NCBI GenBank assembly: GCA_000955875.1
Contig: JYOE01000024.1
Location: 568 to 64,567, forward strand
DNA length: 64,000 bases
Reading direction: 5' to 3'
Source of the DNA: Terrabacter sp. 28
GTDB lineage: Bacteria > Actinomycetota > Actinomycetes > Actinomycetales > Dermatophilaceae
The position numbers were made by a program, and so were the translations under genes. The notes beneath the pieces were generated by a model that saw only the letters and a list, made by a program, of their open reading frames with translations, ran no database searches and was not told the origin of the DNA. Below, in pieces: positions 37,247-44,829 of this stretch; within the stretch, counting starts at the first letter, position 1; every line of letters starts with the position of its first letter.

Positions 37247-38496
37247 AGGACCATCTCGAGACCTCCATCTTCGGCGACCACGAGGAGCACCTCGACCACG
37301 CCGGCTACCCGACGCACGGCGAGCACTTCGACGAGCCCCACACCGCACCCGCCCCGATGAGCCGGCGCGAGATGCGCGAGGCGCAGGAGGCGGCGCGCAA
37401 GGGCGGCCGACGCAAGCGCGCCGCGGGCTCGACCCCCGGCAGCGGGCGCGGCAAGCCGTCCGTCTTCCGGCGTCTGCTCGTCATCGTGCTGGCCCTGGCC
37501 GTGATCGGCGGCGGCGTGGCCGTCGCCTACAAGGCGCTCCGCCCGGTCGTTGAGGGCTTCCTCGAGTCCAACGACTACCCCGGCCCGGGCAGCGGCGAGG
37601 TCAACGTCACCGTCGACGAGGGCGCCAGGGGCAGCGCGATCGCGAAGGCGCTGGTCGACCAGGACGTCGTCAAGTCGAGCAAGGCCTTCATCGAGGCCGC
37701 CAACGAGAACCCCAAGAGCGCGGGCATCCAGCCGGGCATCTACACGCTGAAGAAGCAGATGAAGGCGTCGGACGCCCTCGCCGTCCTCGTCGACCCGAAG
37801 AACCGGCTCATCACGCGGGTCGTGATCCCCGAGGGCCTCAGGGCCGACGAGATCTACGCCCGCCTGTCCAAGACCTCCGGCATCCCGGTCGCCGAGTACT
37901 CCGCCGCCGCCAAGAAGGTCGACGAGCTGGGGCTGCCGCCGTCGGCGCGCGGCAACATCGAGGGCTACCTGTTCCCGGCCAGCTACGAGTTCCCGCCCTC
38001 CACGTCGGCGCTCGAGCAGCTCAAGGAGATGGTGGCCGAGTCGACGAAGCGCCTCGAGACGCTCGGCATCACGCCCGCGCAGATGGAGCGCGTCGTCACC
38101 GTCGCCAGCCTGGTCGAGGGCGAGGCCCAGACCGACGCCGACCGCGCCAAGGTCGCCCGCGTCGTCGAGAACCGACTCGCCCAGAACATGTCGCTCGGCC
38201 TGGACTCGACGGTCAACTACATCTACCGCAAGCGTGGCGTGCCCACCCAGGAGATGCTCGACAACCCCAGCCCCTACAACACCCGTCGCTTCCCCGGCCT
38301 ACCGCCCGGTCCCATCTCCAACCCCGGTGAGGGCGCGCTCAAGGCGGCCGCCAACCCCGCAGCAGGCCCCTGGCTCTTCTTCGTCACGGTCAACCTCGAC
38401 ACGGGCGAGACGAAGTTCGCGGCGACCTATCCCGAGCACCAGCGCTACGTCGCGGAGTTCCAGAAGTGGTGTGCCGACAACAAGGGCAAGTGCTGA
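37243..38496 (+). CDS. mltG: Endolytic murein transglycosylase MltG
   Basis: 417 residues: a polar, basic cytoplasmic N-terminus (~75), one membrane helix (~76-95), then LysM-like and YceG catalytic domains outside, with the catalytic glutamate in LVEGEAQTDADR and the NTRRFPGLPPGPISNPG signature. It cuts nascent glycan strands to set their length. ATG start overlaps ruvX by four bases. Confidence 0.92.
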   Translation: MKDHLETSIFGDHEEHLDHAGYPTHGEHFDEPHTAPAPMSRREMREAQEAARKGGRRKRAAGSTPGSGRGKPSVFRRLLVIVLALAVIGGGVAVAYKALRPVVEGFLESNDYPGPGSGEVNVTVDEGARGSAIAKALVDQDVVKSSKAFIEAANENPKSAGIQPGIYTLKKQMKASDALAVLVDPKNRLITRVVIPEGLRADEIYARLSKTSGIPVAEYSAAAKKVDELGLPPSARGNIEGYLFPASYEFPPSTSALEQLKEMVAESTKRLETLGITPAQMERVVTVASLVEGEAQTDADRAKVARVVENRLAQNMSLGLDSTVNYIYRKRGVPTQEMLDNPSPYNTRRFPGLPPGPISNPGEGALKAAANPAAGPWLFFVTVNLDTGETKFAATYPEHQRYVAEFQKWCADNKGKC

Positions 38497-39395
38497 GCGA
38501 GGGGTCGGCGCTCCACCGCTGTGCGGTGTGGGGCAGCCCCGTCGTGCACTCGCTGTCGCCTGTCCTGCACCGGGCCGCCTACGCCGCGCTGGGCCTCACC
38601 GACTGGGAGTACGCGCGACGTGACGTCGACGAGGCCGCTTTCCCCGACGCGTTCGCCGGCCTCGACGGCTCGTGGCGCGGACTGTCCCTGACGATGCCGC
38701 TCAAGGAGGTCGGCCTGCGGGCGGCGCGCACCGTCACGCAGCTGGCCGCCGCGACGGGAGCGGCCAACACCCTCGTTCGCGACGCCGACGACCCGTCGGC
38801 GTGGACGGCCCACAACACCGACGTGCACGGCATTCGGACGGCGCTCGAGCTCGCCGGGTGCCCGGCGCCCTCGAGCCTTCTCGTCCTGGGGTCCGGCGCG
38901 ACCGCGAGGTCGGCGCTGGCCGCGATCACCTCGCCCCCGGCGAGGGTCGTCTTCATGGTGCGCGACCGCGTCCGTCCCGAGACCCTGGCGCAGGCCCGCG
39001 CGGCGGGCACGGCGGTCGAGGTGGTGCCCATGGGCCGGTGGGAGGCCGTGCGTGACGTCGACGCTGTCGTGAGCACCGTGCCCCCGTCGTCCGTGATTGG
39101 GCTCGAGAGGCTGGACCGGCTCGACCACGCCTCGGCACGAACCCCTCACGGCCCCGCCGTCCTCGACGTCGTCTACGGCACGGGCCGCACCCCGCTGCAG
39201 CGGGCCGCCGCCGAGCACGGCTGGCCGGTCGCCGAGGGCACCGACATGCTGCTGCACCAGGCCACCGAGCAGGTACGCCTCATGACGGGTCTGCCCGCGC
39301 CGCTCGCTGCCATGTCGGAGGCGTTGCGCGACGCCCTCGCGCAGCACGCCACCGGCAGGCGCCGGCCCTCCCAGACACCGGACCCGGCTCGGTGA
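38490..39395 (+). CDS. aroE: Shikimate dehydrogenase
   Basis: 301 residues from GTG at 38490, overlapping the mltG stop by seven bases; an earlier in-frame GTG at 38466 is less likely. It begins with the SPVVHSLSPVLHRAAY substrate site, has catalytic Lys in LTMPLKE, Asp in NTDVHG, and the NADP site VLGSGATARSA. Reduces 3-dehydroshikimate. Downstream aro genes are in a separate operon after a terminator. Confidence 0.9.
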   Translation: MLSEGSALHRCAVWGSPVVHSLSPVLHRAAYAALGLTDWEYARRDVDEAAFPDAFAGLDGSWRGLSLTMPLKEVGLRAARTVTQLAAATGAANTLVRDADDPSAWTAHNTDVHGIRTALELAGCPAPSSLLVLGSGATARSALAAITSPPARVVFMVRDRVRPETLAQARAAGTAVEVVPMGRWEAVRDVDAVVSTVPPSSVIGLERLDRLDHASARTPHGPAVLDVVYGTGRTPLQRAAAEHGWPVAEGTDMLLHQATEQVRLMTGLPAPLAAMSEALRDALAQHATGRRRPSQTPDPAR

Positions 39396-40105
39396 GCCTC
39401 CCCGTGACCTGGGTCGACGCACCGGGTGCGCCGGCATGGTTCGTGGTCGTCCTCGCTGTCGCAGGTGGTGCCGTCGGGGAGGTGCTGCGCAGGCGGCTCG
39501 CGACCAGTGGCTACCGCCTCGACGACGAGCTCGGGCGCCCGCCCCGGCTCTCGTCCGCTGCCTTACCGGTCGTCCTCGCGCTGCTATGGGGACTGGTGGC
39601 CTGGCGCTTCGGCCCGCTGGCGCAGTGGGCGCTCGCCCCGGCCTACCTCGGGTTCGCCTTCGTGGCCGTCGCGCTCGCGTGGATCGACGCCGACGTCCAC
39701 CGCCTGCCACGGGGACTGACCCGGCCGGCATACCCGATGCTCGTCGGGCAGCTCGCGCTGGCGTCGCTCGCCTCGGGCGACTGGGAGGCGCTGCGTCGGG
39801 CGGCCGTTGCCGGGGTCGTGCTGTGGGCGATCTACTTCGTGCTCGCCCTCGTCGCCGCCCTGCTCGGCAGCGGCTTCGGCTTCGGTGACGTCACCCTCGC
39901 CGGGCTGGTGGGGCTGGCCACCGGCTACGTCAGCGTGTCGACCACGCTCGTGGCGTCGTACGCCGCCTTCCTGCTCGCCGGTCTCTACGGCGTGGTGAGG
40001 CTCGTGCTGCGGCGCGGCACCCGGAAGGACGACATCGCGTTCGGGCCGTGGATGCTCGTGGGCCTGCTGGTCGCGCTCGTCGTTCAGGTGCGCCCCTTCC
40101 TGTGA
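39392..40105 (+). CDS. A24-family prepilin peptidase (orphan)
   Basis: 237 residues, about seven membrane helices. The two catalytic aspartates fit AWIDADVHRLP and the G-x-G-D motif FGFGDV. The cytoplasmic methyltransferase domain of longer family members is absent. No pilin gene is in the window. Same position as Rv2551c. GTG start overlaps aroE by four bases. Confidence 0.82.
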   Translation: MSLPVTWVDAPGAPAWFVVVLAVAGGAVGEVLRRRLATSGYRLDDELGRPPRLSSAALPVVLALLWGLVAWRFGPLAQWALAPAYLGFAFVAVALAWIDADVHRLPRGLTRPAYPMLVGQLALASLASGDWEALRRAAVAGVVLWAIYFVLALVAALLGSGFGFGDVTLAGLVGLATGYVSVSTTLVASYAAFLLAGLYGVVRLVLRRGTRKDDIAFGPWMLVGLLVALVVQVRPFL

Positions 40106-40110
40106 GGCAC

Positions 40111-40154
40111 CCGCGGGGACCGGGCGGGCGTCCCGGTCGCGCCCGGTCCCGCGG
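40111..40154 (+). terminator. Hairpin terminator after the prepilin peptidase gene
   Basis: A 15-base stem with one bulge (40111-40126 with 40140-40154) directly after the stop and before aroC. No T run. Confidence 0.6.
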
Positions 40155-40201
40155 AGCGGGCGGGTCGGAGCCGCTGCGGGCCCGCGTGGGAGGATCGAGA
40201 C

Positions 40202-41422
40202 ATGTTGCGTTGGTTGACGGCCGGTGAGTCGCACGGGCCCGCACTCGTCGCCATGATCGAGGGCCTCCCTGCAGGGGTCGAGGTCGGCGCGAAGGACCTC
40301 CAGGCCGCCCTGTCCCGCCGCCGCCTCGGCTACGGTCGCGGCGCCCGGATGAAGTTCGAGCAGGACGAGGTCGAGTTCCTCGGGGGTCTGCGCCACGGCG
40401 TCACGCTCGGATCGCCGATCGCGGTCCGGGTCGGCAACAGCGAGTGGCCGAAGTGGACGACCGTCATGAGCCCCGAGGCGGTCACCGACGAGGCGTTCGC
40501 GGCGTCCGACGACGTCAATGCCGAGAAGGAGATCGCCCGCAACAAGCCGCTGACCCGGCCGCGTCCGGGGCACGCCGACCTCGTCGGCATGCAGAAGTAC
40601 GGCCATGACGACGCACGGCCCATCCTCGAGCGCGCCTCGGCCCGCGAGACCGCCGCACGCGTCGCCCTCGGTGAGGTCGCCGCCCGGTTCCTCGAGCAGG
40701 CCTACGGCATCCGTCTCGTCTCGCACACGGTCTCCATCGGCACGGCCTCGGTGCCCGCCGACGCCGCGCTGCCCACCCCCGACGACGTCGAGCGGCTCGA
40801 CGCCGACCCCGTCCGCGCGTTCGACCCCGCCGGGTCTGCTGCGATGGTCGCCGAGGTCGACGCCGCGAAGAAGGACGGCGACACCCTCGGCGGCGTCGTC
40901 GAGGTGCTCGCCTACGGGCTGCCACCGGGCCTGGGCTCGCACGTGCACTGGGACCGCAAGCTCGACGGGCAGCTCGCGCAGGCGCTCATGAGCATCCAGG
41001 CCATCAAGGGCGTCGAGGTCGGCGACGGCTTCGAGACCGCCCGTCGCCGCGGCTCCGAGGCGCACGACGAGATGGAGGTCGTCGACGGCGTCATCACCCG
41101 TCGCACGGGCCGCGCCGGAGGCACCGAGGGCGGCATGTCCACCGGTCAGGTGCTGCGCGTCCGGGCCGCCATGAAGCCGATCAGCACCGTGCCGAGGGCG
41201 CTCTCGACGGTCGACGTCGCCACCGGTGAGGCAGCGACCGCGATCCACCAGCGTTCCGACGTGTGCGCCGTGCCGGCCGCCGGGGTGGTGGCCGAGGCGA
41301 TGGTCGCGCTCGTGCTGGCTCAGTCGTGCCTCGAGAAGTTCGGCGGTGACTCGGTCACCGAGACGGCACGCAACCACACGGCATACCTCGACGGCATCCG
41401 TGAGGGCCTGCGCACGTGGTGA
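40202..41422 (+). CDS. aroC: Chorismate synthase
   Basis: 406 residues. The conserved WLTAGESHGPALVAMIEGLP start, GYGRGARMKFEQD, RPRPGHADL and RASARETAARVALG blocks are complete. Converts 5-enolpyruvylshikimate-3-phosphate to chorismate with reduced FMN. ATG behind a strong ggagg. First gene of aroC-aroK-aroB. Confidence 0.96.
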   Translation: MLRWLTAGESHGPALVAMIEGLPAGVEVGAKDLQAALSRRRLGYGRGARMKFEQDEVEFLGGLRHGVTLGSPIAVRVGNSEWPKWTTVMSPEAVTDEAFAASDDVNAEKEIARNKPLTRPRPGHADLVGMQKYGHDDARPILERASARETAARVALGEVAARFLEQAYGIRLVSHTVSIGTASVPADAALPTPDDVERLDADPVRAFDPAGSAAMVAEVDAAKKDGDTLGGVVEVLAYGLPPGLGSHVHWDRKLDGQLAQALMSIQAIKGVEVGDGFETARRRGSEAHDEMEVVDGVITRRTGRAGGTEGGMSTGQVLRVRAAMKPISTVPRALSTVDVATGEAATAIHQRSDVCAVPAAGVVAEAMVALVLAQSCLEKFGGDSVTETARNHTAYLDGIREGLRTW

Positions 41423-41955
41423 ACGACCCCGCTCCCGGCACCACCCGTCCCGTGGCCGTCGTCGTCGGGCCGCCCGGCGCCGGCAAGACGACCGTCGGCC
41501 AGGCTCTCGCGGCCCGGCTCGGCGTCGCGTTCCACGACGTCGACTCCGCGATCGAGGCCGCGCAGGGTCGCTCGATCTCCGACATCTTCGTCGACGACGG
41601 CGAGCCCGCCTTCCGCGACCTCGAACGAGCCGAGGTGGCGCGGTCCCTCGTCGAGCAGTCCGGCGTCGTCTCGGTCGGCGGGGGAGCCGTGATGGACCCC
41701 CTCACCGAGGAGGCCCTCGCCGGTCACGTCGTCGTCTTCCTCGACGTCGCCATCGCCGACGCGAGCAAGCGCATCGGCTTCGACCGCTCCCGCCCGCTGC
41801 TGTCGGTCAACCCGCGCGCGTCGTGGGTGGCCATGATGAACTCCCGGCGGCCCACCTACGAGCGGGTTTCGACCCTGCGCGTCGACACCGCGGGGCGCAC
41901 CCCCGACGAGGTCGTCGAGACCATCGTCGCCGCGCTCGAGGCGGCCAACGCGTGA
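41416..41955 (+). CDS. aroK: Shikimate kinase
   Basis: 179 residues. Walker A GPPGAGKTTVG, shikimate-binding Asp in DVDSAIE, the F-R-x-x-E segment PAFRDLERAE, GGGAV, and the lid RPLLSVNP. Phosphorylates shikimate. GTG start (two GTG codons in a row) inside the last bases of aroC; stop overlaps aroB by four bases. Confidence 0.94.
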   Translation: MVNDPAPGTTRPVAVVVGPPGAGKTTVGQALAARLGVAFHDVDSAIEAAQGRSISDIFVDDGEPAFRDLERAEVARSLVEQSGVVSVGGGAVMDPLTEEALAGHVVVFLDVAIADASKRIGFDRSRPLLSVNPRASWVAMMNSRRPTYERVSTLRVDTAGRTPDEVVETIVAALEAANA

Positions 41956-43079
41956 CCGCCAGGCAGGCGCCGACGACGATCGCCGTCGGCGCCGACTACG
42001 ACGTCGTCATCGGGTCCGGCGTGCTCGACCGGGTGCCCGAGCTGCTCGGCGCCGACGTCGAGCGCGTCCTCGTCGTGCACCCACCCACGCTGCCCGAGCT
42101 GACGTCGCGCGTCACGTCGGCCCTCGAGGCCCGCGGGCTCACCGTCCACGCCGCCGAGGTGCCCGACGCCGAGGCGGCCAAGTCCGCCTCGGTCGTCGCG
42201 GACCTCTGGGGCCGGCTGGGCCGAGCGGGCTTCACCCGCACCGACGCCGTCGTCGGTGTCGGCGGCGGCACGGTCACCGACCTCGCCGGCTTCGTCGCCG
42301 CGTCCTGGCTGCGCGGCGTGCGCGTCGTGCAGGTGCCGACGACCCTGCTCGGCATGGTCGACGCCGCGGTCGGCGGCAAGACCGGCATCAACACGGCCGA
42401 GGGGAAGAACCTCGTCGGCGCCTTCCACCCGCCGGCCGGGGTGCTCTGCGACGTCGACGTGCTCGACACGCTGCCCCGGGCCGACCTCGTCGCGGGTCTC
42501 GCCGAGGTCGTCAAGTGCGGCTTCATCGCCGACCCCGTCATCCTCGAGCTCGTCGAGTCGGCCGTCGCCGACGACGCGGACCGCGCGCGCAGCGCCGCCA
42601 ACCCGCACCTGCGCGAGCTCGTCGAGCGGGCCGTCCGCGTCAAGGCCGAGGTCGTCGCCGCCGATCTCAAGGAGAGATCGCTGCGCGAGATCCTCAACTA
42701 CGGCCACACCTTCGGCCACGCGATCGAGCAGGTCGAGCAGTACACCTGGCGCCACGGCGAGGCGATCAGCGTCGGCATGGTCTACGTCGCCGAGCTCGCC
42801 CGCCTCGCCGGCCACCTCAGCGGCCCCGACGGCGACGCACTGGTCGCGCGGCACCGGGCGGTCCTCGAGTCGCTCGGGCTGCCCACGACGTATGCGGCCG
42901 GGCGCTGGGACGACCTCCTCGCAGCCATGCGCCGCGACAAGAAGTCGCGCGGGTCGACGCTGCGCTTCGTCGTCCTCGACGGGCTGGCCGAGCCCACCCG
43001 CCTGGTGGGCCCCGACGACGTGCTGCTCCAGGCGGCATACGGCCTCGTGTCGCGGCCCCACCAGGGCTCCGCTCACTAG
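41952..43079 (+). CDS. aroB: 3-dehydroquinate synthase
   Basis: 375 residues from GTG at 41952. NAD site VGVGGGTVTDLAGFVA, active-site GGKTGINTAEGKNLVGAFHPP, metal ligands in AEVVKCGFI and NYGHTFGHAIE. Converts DAHP to 3-dehydroquinate. The frame is open upstream, but that stretch is a shadow of aroC/aroK. Confidence 0.95.
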   Translation: MTARQAPTTIAVGADYDVVIGSGVLDRVPELLGADVERVLVVHPPTLPELTSRVTSALEARGLTVHAAEVPDAEAAKSASVVADLWGRLGRAGFTRTDAVVGVGGGTVTDLAGFVAASWLRGVRVVQVPTTLLGMVDAAVGGKTGINTAEGKNLVGAFHPPAGVLCDVDVLDTLPRADLVAGLAEVVKCGFIADPVILELVESAVADDADRARSAANPHLRELVERAVRVKAEVVAADLKERSLREILNYGHTFGHAIEQVEQYTWRHGEAISVGMVYVAELARLAGHLSGPDGDALVARHRAVLESLGLPTTYAAGRWDDLLAAMRRDKKSRGSTLRFVVLDGLAEPTRLVGPDDVLLQAAYGLVSRPHQGSAH

Positions 43080-43082
43080 ACT
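43077..43082 (+). promoter_or_regulatory. Putative -10 box for leaderless aroQ transcript
   Basis: TAGACT overlaps the aroB stop codon and ends eight bases before the aroQ ATG at 43090; no Shine-Dalgarno sequence is present. Confidence 0.45.
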
Positions 43083-43089
43083 GCCGGCC

Positions 43090-43527
43090 ATGACGGCACC
43101 CACGGTCTTCGTCCTGTCGGGCCCCAACCTGAACCGTCTGGGCACGCGCGAGCCCGAGGTCTACGGCTCCGACACGCTCGACGACGTGCACGCCGCCGTC
43201 CAGCGCGAGGCCCGTGACCTGGGCCTCGTCGCCGACTGCCGGCAGACCAACCACGAGGGCGAGCTCATCGACTGGCTGCACGAGGCCGTCGACGCCGGCG
43301 CCGACGTCGTGCTCAACCCGGGCGCCTTCACGCACTACTCGTATGCCGTGCGCGACGCCTGCGCGATCGTCACCACGAGCGGGCGCAGCCTCGTCGAGGT
43401 GCACCTGTCCAACCCCGCCACCCGCGAGGAGTTCCGCCACACGTCCGTCGTGGCGGGCGTCGCCACCGGCACGGTCGCCGGGTTCGGCCTGCAGTCCTAC
43501 CTGCTGGCCCTGCGCGCCCTCGTCTGA
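43090..43527 (+). CDS. aroQ: 3-dehydroquinate dehydratase, type II
   Basis: 145 residues. LSGPNLNRLGTREPEVYG carries the catalytic Arg and Tyr; NPGAFTHYSYAVRDA and VEVHLSNP carry the substrate-binding and catalytic His parts. Dodecameric type II enzyme of the shikimate pathway. Start at ATG 43090 by homology. The long open frame upstream is not coding. Confidence 0.95.
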   Translation: MTAPTVFVLSGPNLNRLGTREPEVYGSDTLDDVHAAVQREARDLGLVADCRQTNHEGELIDWLHEAVDAGADVVLNPGAFTHYSYAVRDACAIVTTSGRSLVEVHLSNPATREEFRHTSVVAGVATGTVAGFGLQSYLLALRALV

Positions 43528-43630
43528 AGCGGCACAGCAGACCGACAGCCGTCGCACGGGAGGGCCACTGGCCCCCGGCCGACCATGGTGCGAGGAGGGG
43601 CTCGTCCGGCCCCGTGACGGAAGGCACCCG

Positions 43631-44494
43631 ATGACCCCCATGACGCCCGGACCCGAATGGGTCGACGAGCACGGCAACGAGATCGAGGACCACGACCGTG
43701 GCCTCGTGTTCGACCTCCGGACCCTCGTGGACCGGCGGCGCGCGTTGACCCTGCTCGGGGGGCTCGGCGTCGCAGGTGCGCTCGCCGCGTGCAGCACGAC
43801 GTCGCCGACGACCGCCGGGTCGGCAGCGGCATCGGGCTCGGCCTCCTCGACCGTCGGCAGCGGCGCTGCGCTGGTCGAGGCTCCCGACGAGACGGCGGGA
43901 CCGTTCCCGGGCGACGGCTCCAACGGCCAGAACGTGCTCGACGACTCGGGCATCGTGCGCCAGGACATCCGCAGCAGCATCGGCTCCTCGACCACGACGG
44001 CCGAGGGCGTCCCTCTCACCATCAAGCTGACGGTGAAGGACCTCTCGACGAGCTCGGCCCTCGTCGGGGCCGCCGTCTACGCCTGGCACTGCGACCGTGA
44101 CGGGCTCTACTCGATGTACAGCCAGGGCGCCGAGGACGAGAACTACCTCCGCGGCGTGCAGGCCACCGACGAGTCCGGCACCGCGACGTTCACCTCGATC
44201 TACCCGGGCTGCTACGCCGGCCGTTGGCCGCACGTGCACTTCGAGGTCTACTCGAAGGTCGAGGACGCCACCTCCAGCGGACCCATCGTCAAGACGTCGC
44301 AGATCGCGCTGCCGCAGGCCGCCTGCGAGGCGGTCTACGCGACGAGCGGCTACGAGCAGAGCGTCGGCAACCTCTCGCGGGTGAGCCTGCAGAGCGACAA
44401 CGTCTTCGGCGACGACGGGGGAGCGCAGCAGGTCGCGACCATGTCGGGCAGCGCCTCGACCGGCTACACCGCCGCCCTCACCATCGGGGTGTGA
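43631..44494 (+). CDS. Tat-exported lipoprotein of the intradiol ring-cleavage dioxygenase family
   Basis: 287 residues. A ~38-residue polar start precedes the twin-arginine motif DRRRALTLLGG and lipobox ALAAC (Cys ~56), so the mature protein is probably lipid-anchored outside the cell. The rest is the intradiol dioxygenase beta-sandwich, with GAAVYAWHCDRDGLYSMY and CYAGRWPHVHFEV holding the likely Tyr and His iron ligands. Cytoplasmic relatives cleave catechols; exported ones are poorly known. The mature N-terminus is Ser/Thr/Gly-rich. Confidence 0.82.
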   Translation: MTPMTPGPEWVDEHGNEIEDHDRGLVFDLRTLVDRRRALTLLGGLGVAGALAACSTTSPTTAGSAAASGSASSTVGSGAALVEAPDETAGPFPGDGSNGQNVLDDSGIVRQDIRSSIGSSTTTAEGVPLTIKLTVKDLSTSSALVGAAVYAWHCDRDGLYSMYSQGAEDENYLRGVQATDESGTATFTSIYPGCYAGRWPHVHFEVYSKVEDATSSGPIVKTSQIALPQAACEAVYATSGYEQSVGNLSRVSLQSDNVFGDDGGAQQVATMSGSASTGYTAALTIGV

Positions 44495-44532
44495 ACGCGG
44501 GCTCGCAGCCACCGCCGTGAGAGCCTGCCGGC

Positions 44533-44826
44533 ATGGGCGAAGACGAGGAGCTCGTCGTCAGCGCGATGGCGATCAACGTGACGATCCCGGAGCCGCTGCG
44601 GTGGACGGACTCGCGGCGTGGGCAGACCTTCCGGCTCGACACCCTGAACGTCCGGATGCTCCCGACCGGGCACCTGGCGGTCAAGGCGTACGGGCGTCCC
44701 GTCGAGGGTGGGCGAGGGGCCTACACGTCCTTCACCGTGCCGGACAGGCCGGAGCTGGTCGCGCTCGTCGAGGCGGCTGCCGACCGGGCCGGCGCGCTGT
44801 GGGCGGCCCACCGGGGTCTCGGCTAG
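44533..44826 (+). CDS. Small hypothetical protein
   Basis: 97 residues, no signal or membrane segment, beta-rich start and a C-terminal helix rich in Ala/Glu. ATG start with little ribosome-site evidence. Not recognised. Ends three bases before the convergent HelD-like gene. Confidence 0.55.
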   Translation: MGEDEELVVSAMAINVTIPEPLRWTDSRRGQTFRLDTLNVRMLPTGHLAVKAYGRPVEGGRGAYTSFTVPDRPELVALVEAAADRAGALWAAHRGLG

Positions 44827-44829
44827 CGG

